Below are positions 45,374-57,073 of a stretch of DNA of 64,000 nt, in pieces. A program made the translations under genes and the position numbers. Origin of the DNA: Diphasiastrum complanatum. Its lineage: Eukaryota > Streptophyta > Lycopodiopsida > Lycopodiales > Lycopodiaceae. The notes below the pieces were generated by a model. That model was given only the letters and a program-made list of their open reading frames with translations. It did not search any database and was not told the DNA's origin. The DNA lies in assembly GCA_029204225.1 (NCBI GenBank), contig CM055096.1, positions 40,740,519 to 40,804,518 of the forward strand, in the 5' to 3' direction. The number at the start of each line of letters is the position of its first letter. Within the stretch, counting starts at the first letter, position 1.

Positions 45374-48300
45374 GTTGAAGTCAAGAATTGATTGTTTCTA
45401 CTTGTCAGTAGCTATTCACTAGCATTTTACCATGAAACTTTCATTAATTGAAAAATGGTGCTCAAATAAAGATAAGGTGGTCCACCACATGGTTCCATGT
45501 AGTCTAAGCTAAAAGAGCCAATATCACCCATTACATGAATAGAAGATCATACACTGAGAAATCCATGCAACAAAAATTTGACAATCTTGCAACTACTGGA
45601 CAATATTCAGAATGGCATAATTGTCCAATCCTATTTCTGCTTTGACAAGCCTCAAATAAGATAAACGAAAAGCAATACCACCAAAATCGAAAGAGGTACT
45701 TAAACAAAATGTACTACCTTTGAGTGTGCTGATTTCACTCCAAGTGAGGCTAAAGGTGAATATACCCTCACTGCTTTGTATTCCAGGAATGACCGATTGG
45801 CGATACAGAAAGGAAGTACTTGCAACATTTGTGCTGACAAAGAGATCTGGCGACTCTAAGCAGATTGCTATTCCATCTTTTGTCATTTGCACCGGACAAT
45901 CAATGTAATCGGCACCATCATTTATGGCACCTACATAGGATAGGAGTGTACATCCAGGAAAATCTCCACTGGCGCCATTATGACTGATGACAGTCGATTG
46001 AGGCCTTATCCGAGACACTGCATATCAATGAACAGAAATAACCAACTATGCCCACTCTTCATGACAGAAATAAGACCAAAACTAACTTTACCACACAATA
46101 AAGCAACATTGGCAAAAACTGTTCCTCAAGGATTGAAGCCAGAAAGATCATTATTATCGTGTCTTGAGAGAAAACTTCAGGTACTTCAGCCAATTGAAAA
46201 AAGAAACACAAGGTACTCATCATAAATTCTTCTCACAAATAGCTACAGGTTCATAGACTTGAGCACTTCAAATCCACATAATCAGGGTGAGTAAATTGCA
46301 AAACTTTGTAGTCAATATTGTTACCTGTTCCAGGTGCTGTGATGAGGTCCACATTGTAACAGGCTGTGACCATTTTGTCAACCCAACAGAAAAAGGTTAG
46401 AGAGAGCACCAATATAAGCTGCAAAAAACTGTTCATAAATTCACCTCAGTTCAAATTCCTCTCCAAGAAGACAATGGTTCCCTTTTCTTGACGATCAGAA
46501 GTTTTGAGCAAAATGAAAGATGAAAAATAATAATGGTTACTGTATAGTCCAGCAACTTCTGAACAAACAAATATGAGCAAATATGCATGCACCTAGTACC
46601 TATAGCCTCCGAAGCTGTTGTTGGAAAGTCAGATAATACACCATCTACCGCAGCAGGATCATCTATAAAACTTCTGTACTCTTTTATAGGATCAAAACTG
46701 TAGTTAAAGCTGAAGGGATACTGGTCGTTATTAAATCCAAGAGCGTACACTTCTAGCTTCAAAAGATGGGCACCCTGCACAAGTGACGTAGCTGGCTGCA
46801 GATACAGAGTAATATTGTCCACTGGCAAAATGTAATCTTTTGGAACGAGAATTCCTGATGCAAAGCTTCTGACATATGTCAAATTCTGAAGCAGTGCTCC
46901 ATATGACTGATTAGTAGAAGGATCTACGTCATCTGGTTGCAGCAGTTGAAAGATCAATTTCGTTCCACTCTTCCGAGCTGCTGGTTGCAATGCAGTTAGT
47001 AAGCCTACTTCTGTCGATGAAATAAATTCAGGCCTTAGATTCTTGATGAGAGATAGAGCATAGGAAGTCATGCTTATGTTGTGCTGCTCATAAAATCTTG
47101 CATACTGCAACAGACACATGAAAACTGTTATCAGCAACGGTTCAGATACCAGAATGTTGACAGTAGAGAGGCCTTCCTACCCCTAATGTGTTTATATGGT
47201 ATGTAGCATGTGGGCCATAATGGCTAAACCCTTATTCATTTAAACTTTGATATTACAAATGGGTTAGATTATCTCAAAAAAGCAGCTGGAAGCTAAAGGC
47301 AACACTTGATGTTGAAAGGTCAATCGGAAATACAAATCATAGGAGCCCTTCCGCATCCAAAGGTACAGAACATATCGTTCCATGTGTACCAAACACAAAA
47401 AGGACTTAAGTTTTCTAGGGCTTTTTTGGCAGTTGTTTCTTGAGCATCATTTTTGGCAATCGTTTCTGAAGCTTGGAGCAATCGATTCCTAGCTACACTT
47501 CCCAGTAACACATGCCAGAATCTGAGACTTAGTTTTTAGGGCTTTTCTGGCAATCATTCTGGAGCATCAAATTTGGCAATTGCTTCTGGGCTATCATTTC
47601 TGAAGTTCAAACAATTATTTTCTGACAACGGATGCCAAAAATTGCTGGAGTATTCCAATGAGTCGTTTGTTTTTAGCTGCAGATTTCCGGGTTGTACAGG
47701 TCTTGGAAATCTTTCCACCCCTTTGGTCAGAATTTACTGGGTCGAAACGTTTTCTTTTTTTAACAAATTTTTTTTTTGCATGTATATAAAAAAATTTCTT
47801 TGTTAAACAAATACAATTATTTTTTAATTTTCCTGGCCACATTCCGGAACAGGCAACTATGGTACGGGGCCCCACTGGTACCCGTTCCTAAGGTTTTCCC
47901 TTAGAAAAAGGTACCATTCCATTCCTTAGGACCGGGTGTTCCATTCTTAAGAAACAGGTTTTCATTCCTTCATTCCAGAACAGGTTTTATTTTTTCGTTC
48001 GTTCCATTCTTGAACGGTTATCTATGCAGAGTTGTTGCTTCGCTGATTCCTTTAGGAACTTGATCGGAGTCGCTGCTTCCTTAGGAACGCATTTTCAGAA
48101 ACCTAAGGAGTCCTGAACTTAACCACCAGACGTGTTTTCAGGAACTGTATCAAACATGAGTTGAGGATCTGACTCCGATCTGAGACAAAGTTGATGAAAT
48201 CGGTTCTTTAGATATAAACGCTGCAGGAAAGGAGCGCAGGAACTACCGATTGACCACAGACTGCTACAACTAACCGCGCGCACAAAACCTAAGGAATGGT

Positions 48301-51300
48301 AATTTAAGGAACAGTAATTAACCGTACCTTACGTGCCCTAGGAACGGTACTGTACCGTTCCTAGGAACCATGGTACAGGCACATTCTTTAGGCTATAGGG
48401 GTATTTCTGAACAAATTAAAAAAACAAAACAAAAAAACAAACATTTCTAACAAGATTTTAGCAAAACTTAACATTCATATGGAACAGCATCCTGTATATG
48501 CTGGTATTGTATGGTTCAGAACTATGATTCAAACAATCTAAAACTTCATTTGCTTTGGAAAATGTAATGTATTGGATATTGTATTTTTTAGTGATTTTTC
48601 CAGCAGACTGTTGCCCATTCCAGAATGAGCAAAAAAAAATTCTCTTTTCAGACTGGAAAAACTGTGTAAATTTCATTTTTTATTCGGACTTTAAATGAAG
48701 TTGCTTTGCAAAAACATTCATTGATCCTCAACAGCTGACTCGTGAAGATGTTTTGTTGCTGTCAATGGCTTATTCATCCTTTCATCATCAGCGGAAGTTG
48801 TGTCAGAAGGTGTCTTTTCTTTATTCTGACTTTCTACCAAACATGTTAGGAACATTGACCGCCTCACTACGAGAAGAATGGAAACCTCAATCCATGCTGC
48901 CAGAAGGCCCAGAACTGCTTCCATCTATGCTGCCAGAAAGTACTTTGCTGCCTCTATCTACAAATGCCTCGCTGCCTCAATCTACGAACTGCCAGAACTG
49001 CGTCGCTCCTCTATCTACAAACTGCCAGAACTTAAATGTCTGACAGCCTCTGCTTTCTTTTAGTACTACATAATTTTAAAAAAACGTACTGCACCAGTAT
49101 ATTACGGAAGGCTAGGCCGTTAGGCGCAGACAATACTGATAGGCCATTGAACCCAGTTGAAAGGTCACTTAAATTCCTTTCCCAAGCATACAGGATGGCA
49201 AAGCCATCTTGTAAAGACCCTAAAGGATATTCCCTAAGATGAGGATAGATGAACACAATAAGAGGGACTATGGAGCCAAACAGCCCAACCATTCCTAGAT
49301 CAAACCTAGATCTAGCTCCCAAGCCATGCCATGTGAAAGCTAGAGGAGAAGAGAGAAACTGGTAACCTAAACCCAATATGTCGACGGGAGAATCCCCACC
49401 TCATTATATAGAGAGTAGAGTCTTGTGCATGAAACCACGCAACCCCCATGCAGGTCAACTATAAATAGATCACATCTCTTCATGCAGTCCTCCTGCCTAT
49501 ATCCGTCACACAGACATGCAATACTCCATATGTCTCAATTACAGTGTCTGGGTCCTCTCAAGGTTATTAGTCACAAACTGGCCTTGACATGGAATTCAAT
49601 CACGCCGTGACCAACAATCTCGAATACTGAAGGGCCGGTCTACCATATTAGGACTATTCCAGGTCCTTAACTGAATATGGCCATAAAATTCTTCCCTCCT
49701 TAAATTGCTTCTATCCTTAGAAGCTCCTCAAAACAGGAAAGAATGATAGGAACAGTTCCTTTAACTTTCAATATTAACCGAGAAAAACCATTATCCTTAG
49801 TTTGACTTTCATATCAAACAAGTACTCAGAGATAAACCTATTTCCAATCGTTAATCTCTATTCTGGAGTACAAACTCTGGTTTGAAAAGTACACTAAGAG
49901 ATATTTTCTCAACAGGGTTACACTCAGCACAAGTTAGTAACATCACCTTCATGTAAACATTTACATGAACCACTGAGTGAAATATTCCCTAACTTAGGAG
50001 ATTAAAGTTAAAGAAAAAATGATAATTACAGTCTGAAATTATCCACAAACTCTGGCAGACAATTCATAAAAAACTTCCAAATACAACTATCCTTAGAATT
50101 CAATTCTAAGATATGATAATTCATTCAACTAGAATCTCTAGGAGAATCATTAAGATATAGAATGATTAAAACTCAACTTTGAGTATCCCAGATACTCTTT
50201 TGAGTGAAATGCTCCTGTTTCTAGCACCAAATGCAAAAAAATAGCATTTATTCATCTTAATAGACTTGTCTGTCTCCTATGATAACTGGAGATCCAATTC
50301 AAATGAAGAACTGTACTCAAGCATCTGCAGACCATAAACTATAACAGAACAGCATCCACTAGATAAATAATATCTGTGAGATCAATAGGTTCTCAATTAA
50401 AATACTGGAGTAAAGAGATTCAAAACACTGGTCTGAATTCTTACTCAATTAATAGACCAAGACTTAATCGTCACACTTAAGAATCATCACTGACAACAAT
50501 TAAGTAACTACTTATGATTCGTCAACCATAAATATTTAGATTCGTATGATTCGTCAATCATAATCTCTTGGAATCTAAAATCGTACTTAATCATTCACAA
50601 GATATTGGAGTATATGTTCCACATGACTCAAGAAAAGTAAGAATCATTCTTCCATTAAGAAAATACAAAATTTGGGAATATTCTTCAAATAGGATTCTTT
50701 AACTGAAGTGCAAGATTCAAGTTCTATAAACCACTCGTAATTAAAAACTGAACGCATACCAAAATCATCTTCAACTACAAAAAACTTTAGATTACAATCT
50801 AGAATCAATTCTAGATACCCAAAGTCCTGCTAAATATCAATTCAGTTATTATTCTTGGATTCGTTATGATTCGTTATCCAATTGAGCGCTCTGGGATACA
50901 ATCACTAATGAGCTGAGTCTATTCCTTAACTAAGGAATACTCTAACCCAAGAATATTGTATATCCAATGCACATAATTTTAACTGATGAACCCAAATGGT
51001 TCACTAATCATGCGTCTTACAAGCAATATAATTCAAAGACCATCAGTTCCTGGTTAATCCACATCACACTGATCGTTTTACCAATTAACTTTATCCTGGA
51101 GTAATCAACTACTCAAGTGAATTGCTAATGATTCAAAAATCTCAAATGTCTAGGTGCAGATCTTAATTATACTAGCATAACACCACATTTAGATCCATAT
51201 CCAAATCATTCATAAGTTAATCCATAAATCTTCCACACAAAGATTTGTTAATTCTACAAGTATCTGTCAAACAATACTTGATCATATGTCTATGTTCACA

Positions 51301-54054
51301 GACTAGGTTAAGTGCACCAAATAACTCTAGTAACCAAGAATACACAGTAGATTCATACAAGATTAATCGTGCACATATGTGAATAATCTCACTATGACCC
51401 TGTACATAAACACATTCTTATCTGGCAGATTCCTCCAGAACCCACATATGTTACTCACATATCTCACTGAAATCTTGTAACTCAGTTACAAAAGATTTTC
51501 TATTTCTCATGAGTAAATAACATATCCGAAAAATCTCTAAGATAAATAACATTCACTCTCAACAGTTTTTCGATCCCACTTACTTCTAATTACATAATTT
51601 CTCCCACTAAATCAACCCCTCTCTGATCCTAGTACTTAAACTAAGATTAGGTTGACCCAATATAGAACTCTCCGACTTAAATTCTGATCAAACTTACTTC
51701 TATTCCAACCAAAATGGAATTAATAACCTTTGACCTTTCATTGTACTACTTATAGATAATGATTCGAATATCAAACCTGTTCTAGTTCCAGATTGTTCAC
51801 AATCCCTAGAGAATTTCTCTTATTCGAAAAGTTCCAATTAGGTATCTTACTCTGAATCTATCCGAAATTACTTCCAGACCAAATCTCATTTCTATACCAC
51901 AGTTGGTTCTCTTCCAAAAAACTATGCAACCTACAGATTCCCAAATAGAATTTTATCCCACCACTTCACCCCTCCTTTTAAAGAAATTATAAATTTCAAT
52001 AAAAGTTAACTGGAAAGATGATATATGAAAATATCTAAATCAAAGAAAAGTCAGTAATAAGTGCTTCCACTACAGGATTCACTCTATTACAACCAGGACT
52101 TTTCCCTCAAATATTTTCAACCTGAGTGACAGTACAATCATTCCATTGAAATCTATTTATGCAACAAAGATATTTTAGATTTAAGAAATGAAACACTTTA
52201 ACCTTAGAATTTATCTGAATTCCAAGTCCATTCCCACAAGTAGTAATTTATATGAAATAACAGTCTTTCAGAAGAATAACTTCATGCTGGAAAGAATTCA
52301 TATAAACTAGTCTGATGTCTTATATTCGAGAACTTACTAAGAAGAGGATTAATTAAGAAAGCGAGAAATAGATTTGAGGGCCTCTGATTTTGTAAATAAT
52401 GAGATACCACATTGGGATGTAGAATAAACCTCAAAATTTCCCAAAATACCCCACATTTGATCAAACGGTTTCATTTTTCCCATATCGCAACTAGGTACTA
52501 AAACACGCCATTGATCATCAGATGTTTACAGTCCTAGAATTCCCTTTCCAAAATTATTGATGTCCCATACCATCAGCTTTGCCTTCCAGAAAACCCTTAA
52601 CCGCCTTATCTGATATTTTAGAGATCCACTGATCATCTAGCTATCCTATAATCACTATATAATCACTATCATTCAGTCCATATTAACTGGACAATTTACC
52701 ACAAATTATCTATGAACTTGAACAAACAACATGATTCAGAGCATTGTGGACTAATGCAAGCAGTTCATAACTTCATCTGAGCAAAATCCAGCAATGAACC
52801 AAGTAACCATATTAACTTTTGCAAATCACTCAGCACCATTTGAAAAACTTCCTCAAGAAATCATGAAACTGCAAATAGATTCCAACAAATTCGCAGCATC
52901 TTTTACCAAAAAAAATCCATGTACAAGTGCACTCTACCAGTAATTTCGAAAAGTATGCTGCTTATCTGGAATTTGTGAATCCAACTTCATAATTTTCTTG
53001 AGATAAAACAGCACTAAAACCGGGATGTAAATCCAAGCGCTTCAACTTCCAAATCGATGTAGTCTTGTCTCCATCCATCCATGACTGCATCTTAGTCGGG
53101 CTCTGATACTAATGTAAAGACCCTAAAGGATAATCCCTAAGATGAGGATAGAAGAACACAATAAGAGAGACTATGGAGCCAAACCGCCCAACCAATCCTA
53201 GATCAAACCTGGATCTAGCCCCCAAGCCATGCCATGTGAAAGCTAGAGGAGAAGAGAGAAACTGGTAACCTAAACCCAATATGTCGACGGGAGAATCCCC
53301 ACCTCATTATATAGAGAGTAGAGTCCTGTGCATGAAACCATGCAACCCCCATGCAGGTCAACTATAAATAGATCACATCTTTTCATGCAGTCCTCCTGCC
53401 TATATCCGTCACACAGATGCAATACTCCATATGTCTCAATTATAGTGTTTGGGTCCTCTCAAGGTTATTAGTCACAAACCGACCTTGACATGGAATTAAA
53501 TCACGGCGTGACCAACAATCTCGAATACTGGAGGGTCGGTCTACCATATTAGGACTTTTCCAGGTCCTTAACCGAATATGGCCATAACACATCCCCTTTT
53601 TATGGTCTACACATTTTGACTTTTCATGGGCTGTATGTAGTATGCTTCAGAAATTTCTCCATGATTGTAAGCTGCCTCCAGAATTTCTTTATCACTTCTA
53701 TATCCAGGTCACACCACTTTCTTTCTCATAGCTTCTTTTACTGAAAACTTGCCTCCAGAATTTTCAGAGGCTTTAATGGAAATACACAAAAAAAAACTGC
53801 AAGTGAAAACTCTCCCAACTAACAGGGCAGTCACGATCATGTCCACATAATTTTCTATGGAGAATAGCAAGGTAAAGTGAAACAAAAGTAATGAAATCTG
53901 GATGATGCTCCTTTGCTCTTCAATGACTAGTTTAGCAAAAATTTGCAAAGTTGCATAAGGCTGCTGACCTGTATATTAAACCAAGAGAAAGATCGAGAAC
54001 CAGTTTCATTGGTATACTGAGTAGCAATCCCAACAACCATTTCAGGAGTCAAAA
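39618..54054 (-). CDS. GDPDL: GDPD-like GPI-anchored protein (SHV3 type), last seven exons
   Basis: Exons (minus strand): 54054-53969, 47104-46600, 46363-46325, 46017-45718, 41235-41093, 40741-40246, 39913-39618. All borders are AG/GT and all phases fit, giving 620 open codons. The first part (TPEMVVGIATQYTNE, FYEQHNISMTSYALS, VDGVLSDFPTTASEA) is the end of GDPD domain 1. Domain 2 starts at TVISHNGASGDFPGC and DGADYIDCPVQMTKDG and ends near GVDGVRTDFPATA. The first catalytic-type His is kept, but the acidic pair of true phosphodiesterases appears as IDC, as usual in GDPDL proteins. The tail is Pro/Ala-rich (GYAPPPLGAPAP) and ends in a hydrophobic stretch (SLFGSMVVALVCLL), a GPI signal. Family members act at the cell surface in wall organisation. 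The N-terminal exons (signal peptide, domain 1 start) are not in the window. Confidence 0.92.
42232..42606. mobile_element. hAT-type MITE in a GDPDL intron
   Basis: A 375-bp element has 10-bp terminal inverted repeats CATAGTTGCA/TGCAACTATG and is flanked by a perfect 8-bp duplication GTTCAAAC (42224-42231 and 42607-42614). Inside, ACGCGTTTCTG-like words recur in both orientations near both ends, as hAT subterminal repeats do. It codes for nothing and would depend on a transposase elsewhere. Confidence 0.85.
42640..43290 (+). pseudogene. LINE (non-LTR) ORF2 C-terminal fragment
   Basis: Two neighbouring frames (42691-43033 and 43094 onward) read RIQILMLGRMIGAKASVPHD, then PPMVVEAMFRIVMFLHRL, then RYRIGQLRVSSHQLTIETG. 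These recall the region after RT in plant LINE ORF2 proteins. RT motifs are absent, so this is a 5'-truncated copy, the usual outcome of LINE insertion. It sits in an intron on the strand opposite the host gene. Confidence 0.6.
43550..44512 (-). pseudogene. Gypsy leader, gag remnant and protease
   Basis: Downstream of a primer site, the minus strand has a short acidic spacer frame (44050-43865, DEEILDDLLLSDDEDTRR). A retropepsin follows with VLFDTGSSHNIINSRVVRKL at about 43800. Most of gag and all of RT to integrase are absent, so only the 5' quarter of a gypsy element is present. Confidence 0.75.
44513..44525 (-). other. tRNA-iMet primer binding site (gypsy fragment)
   Basis: The minus strand reads TGGTATCAGAGCC, two bases after the LTR end GTGACA. 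Confidence 0.9.
44528..45000 (-). repeat. 5' LTR of gypsy fragment
   Basis: The LTR begins TGTCGCGAAG at 45000 and ends TTGTGACA at 44528 on the minus strand (473 bp), with TGTC/GACA inverted ends. No 3' LTR was found. Confidence 0.65.
45327..45370. repeat. (TC)n microsatellite in GDPDL intron
   Basis: 22 TC units about 350 bases downstream (in gene sense) of exon 46017-45718. Confidence 0.95.
47860..48370. repeat. Palindrome-rich segment with ACCGTTCC words
   Basis: Words GGAAC, GTACCGTTCC and their complements recur throughout. The clearest palindrome has 14-bp perfect arms at 48337-48350 and 48352-48365 (CCTAGGAACGGTAC and complement). It is probably a non-coding transposon with degenerate inverted ends, but borders and a target duplication could not be set. 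Confidence 0.45.
48885..49050. repeat. Irregular minisatellite (CTGCC...ATCTAC units)
   Basis: Roughly five degenerate units of 25-35 bases with CTGCC(T/A)C(A/T)ATCTAC and AACTGCCAGAA words repeat. Translation of the plus strand gives recurring ASIY motifs, but there is no sign of a gene. Confidence 0.5.
49210..49688 (-). repeat. 3' LTR of LARD
   Basis: 479 bp, over 90 percent identical by eye to the other LTR. The terminal TGTTATGG has changed to TTTTATGG. A TATATAGAGAG-like box lies near 49406-49420. Confidence 0.9.
53113..53589 (-). repeat. 5' LTR of LARD
   Basis: 477 bp, starting TGTTATGGCCATATTCGG on the minus strand and ending TCTTTACA before the primer site. Confidence 0.9.
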
Positions 54055-55440
54055 CTGCAAAAACATTGTCATATGCATTTGTGCGCATTTGAATTGGCTG
54101 TGTTGCTGCACCAAAGCTTTTTCAATTTAGCACAGTGAAAACTGATGTAACATGCATTCAAAGATTTACCTATCTGTTTTACAGAAAGTAGCACCTCGTC
54201 TACAACGATGTTTTAAAATGAGAAACGAACACAAAACTTAATAGAGCATTTGTGAACTTGAAACTATAAATGAAGTCAATTTTTTGCAGAATTTTTGCAC
54301 AAGCATTAGACTGCATCATTTGAATGAGCCAGATATCCTTATTTATGATAGGGAAAGCAAACTACATTTACACAGAACTTGATACATGCAGTAAATATGC
54401 TGACCGGATGTCTGGATAACTTCATACAAAACCGTAAACTGGGACCACTCTCAGTCAGATGGGAAGGCTTTTCATTGTTTGCAATAATGTTCAAATATCA
54501 TGTTTGCAGCTTAAATTCCAAGATGAGAAGCACACTTAAAATCTTGCTAAGCTTCTCGTTTATGCTAATCGCTGTGCTGCAGCAATATCACGTATGAAGT
54601 TGAATGATTGAAGACCTATCTGATCTTCTAGAAAGCAGCATATCAACATGCATTGATTATGCCATCTGTATTAGGCATATGCAATCTACTCAGATCATAA
54701 TTTTGTTCAAATCAGGGTTACGAGTACTCTTTCGAAGTAGCCATGTAATGTTGAAAGAGCATCCAAATATCTAGTTGTTGAGTGGAGCTACCTTATCTCT
54801 GAGACCACCATACCCCACCTTGTAGTCCTGCTCCTATCTGGTACTATAAGGAACAAATATATCAATGCTATGTCTAAGATAGTACCCAACATAAAAAAGG
54901 AGGCATGCATAGGATAAGAAATAAAAACCAAATCCCATTCACTTATTTAATGTCACATTCTAAGGAGTCAATGGTCTCTGAGTCAGTCACTTTCTTAAAG
55001 ACCAGCACATGCAAGCATCCCTGAAAATAGAAAAGTCGTCATAGTATACGTAGTTGAGGTTGACAAATACGAGGGAGGAGAGTGCCCAACATAACTAGCA
55101 AGATCTGCAATCTTCAACTTCATGGACTCCGCCCACAAAGTCTCAGACCATCAACAACATCACGCATAGCACAGACCATACAGTGAGATTGTTCCCAAAA
55201 GAACCAACACTTTGCCACATACAGGGAGTTCAAGGGCTTAGAAATTTTGAGCCCACTGGAGTTGCATATACAAAGCAAAGTGGCATTCAAACGTTTGAAA
55301 CATGTTTGGAAAAAATCAAACATTTGGAACATTTTTCGCCTTTCTCAAGTGTTTAAAGGGTCGGAAGATTACATAATTTAGAAATATAGAGGTTAGATAA
55401 TCATGTAAGTTTAGAAAAAGCATTCAATTTACTATGACTA
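54055..55440. other. Unassigned sequence upstream of GDPDL exon
   Basis: No domain-1 start motif of the GDPDL family was found here, so this is probably intron sequence. A 70-codon minus-strand stretch (55332-55120) has no recognised motif. Confidence 0.4.
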
Positions 55441-55454
55441 ACAAAGGCCATATA

Positions 55455-55614
55455 CTGCAGTCGGCCACGTCAATGCCATGTGGTCGACACTTGGCAGTAT
55501 GCATGCTACCAGTCCTCACACTGGGCTAGGAGAGGCTTGCTCCATATCAGGGAGTAGGCAAGGTTGGGTGGATCAGTTAGTGTTTGCCCTACTGTGGTGT
55601 TTAGATCTCTAACA
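55455..55614 (+). repeat. Gypsy LTR fragment
   Basis: 160 bases match the last part of the LTR at 56274-56474, ending ATCTCTAACA, with no primer site after it. Instead an inverted gypsy fragment follows. Confidence 0.8.
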
Positions 55615-55619
55615 ATGGC

Positions 55620-56272
55620 CCTGGACAAAATGATGACGTGCAAATCGTAGGCATAGATAAACCATATCTCCAAGCTGAAACTCAACATGGCGGCGATGAC
55701 GATCAACTGAGGTCTAATAACGCTGCTGAACATGCTGTAAATGAGAACTAGCCCGGGTAATAAGCTTTCGGGCACCTAATAGGAAGGATGCAAGTTTGAC
55801 AAGTGTATCCTTGTATCCTCAGGAGGGAGAGAAATGCCAGGTAAAAGAGGCCATGAGATAATAAAAAAGGTGAGACACCTGTGCTGGTACTAACAGAGCT
55901 ATTATAGCTATACTATGCTAAACATAAATGCTGATCCCAATCCTTCCCAGAAGGAGTAACAAAATGGCGTAAATAATCCTCAAGGATCCTGTTAAGGACC
56001 TCAGACTGCCCATCAAAAGTAGAGTGATAAGCAAGACCCATAAAAAGCTGTACATCCAAGATACACATAAGCTTTGTCCAAAATATGGATGTAAACTTAC
56101 TATTCCGATCAAAAACGATAGTACGAGGAAATCCATGCAGGCGGAAAATCTCTGATAGGAACAAACGTGCACACTGCTCTGCTGTGGTAGTACTACGAAC
56201 TGGTATAAAATGTGCATGTTTCAAGAACTTGTCAACTACCACCATACATGAATCATGACCAAGCTGGGTACG
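55620..56272 (-). pseudogene. Gypsy integrase fragment between LTR pieces
   Basis: The minus strand carries an integrase core (MVVVDKFLKHAHFIPVRST, RTIVFDRNSKFTSIFW, GQSEVLNRILEDYLRHF at 56245-55980) and then the spacer before a chromodomain. It matches the chromovirus at 8-12 kb, so it is a second, short copy of that family. It is flanked on both sides by LTR pieces of another gypsy family in the plus sense. Confidence 0.8.
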
Positions 56273-56273
56273 G

Positions 56274-56474
56274 GGACCCTGTCAGCAGGATAGGGGCCCA
56301 CGTTGGGTCCCGATGTGCAGTCGGCCACGTCAGAGCCACGTGGCCGACACTTGGTAGTACGCATGCTACCAAGCCTCACACTAGGCTAGGAGGGGCTTGC
56401 TCCATATTAGGGAGTAGGCAAGGTTGGGTGGATCAATTAGTGTTTGCCCTACTGTGGTGTTTAGATCTCTAACA
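56274..56474 (+). repeat. Truncated 5' LTR of gypsy D
   Basis: 201 bases from GGACCCTGTCAGCAGG to CTCTAACA; the LTR start is missing. It is followed by the primer site. Confidence 0.85.
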
Positions 56475-56475
56475 T

Positions 56476-56488
56476 TGGTATCAGAGCC
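56476..56488 (+). other. tRNA-iMet primer binding site of gypsy D
   Basis: TGGTATCAGAGCC, one base after the LTR end. Confidence 0.93.
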
Positions 56489-57073
56489 ATCTCCTTCTTT
56501 GGGAGCTTAGTAGCTGCAGCGGAGAAAGTAGATAGACTGCACAGAATCTCTAAAAATTCTCAGCGCTTTTGTGATGCAGGTCTAGCGGCGGTTTTTGCAG
56601 CTATCCATCTGAATTTTCCAACAAGGTTTTGCTTCAGAGATAGGGGACTGACCAGCGAGCAGGGTGCTCAAGAAATTCAGATTTTTGCAAGTGATTTTGA
56701 GCCCCAAATCAGAGAAATTCTGGCTGTCCAATCAGCGAGGGCAGGGAGCTACAAATTTCGGAATTTCTTGCATCTTTTTCGGTCTTTTGCCCTATTTTTT
56801 GAAGCCTCAGGTCTGCAAATAGATCAACAAGCAGTCTTCCTCAGAAATCCGGAAATTTTTTAACCATTTTCTGGGCTTCAAACTTGAATTTTCCGGGACA
56901 GCAGGTCTGAAATTTGTAGTGGAAGAGCTGAGAGGGTTTCTCTTCGTATCTTCTTTGGAAGTATAGTCCTCAGAAACAGCTAAGTTTTCTTTCCCTTCTT
57001 TGTACAGTTCTAATTAGTCTTTTCGACTTTCTTTTGAGAAGAAACATCAGGCACTCCTTTTCTATCTCTGAAA
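56489..57073 (+). other. Leader of gypsy D
   Basis: About 585 bases without a coding frame between the primer site and the gag ATG. Confidence 0.6.

Larger units (their letters stand above)
49210..53589 (-). mobile_element. LARD-type non-coding LTR retrotransposon in GDPDL intron
   Basis: Two LTRs of about 478 bp enclose a 3.4-kb interior with no open frame longer than about 60 codons on either strand. A primer site with one change (TAGTATCAGAGCC, about 53097-53110) and a purine tract (AAGGAGGGAAGAA, 49689-49701) set the direction. Flanking bases CATCT (49205-49209) and CATCC (53590-53594) fit an aged target duplication. Non-coding interiors of this size define large retrotransposon derivatives (LARDs), which are copied by enzymes of other elements. 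Confidence 0.88.

Noticed and set aside
40246-47104. Two separate GDPD genes (39.6-41.2 kb and 45.7-47.1 kb)
   Set aside because: Splice phases join exons 46017-45718 and 41235-41093 exactly, and the protein runs through a single known two-domain architecture.
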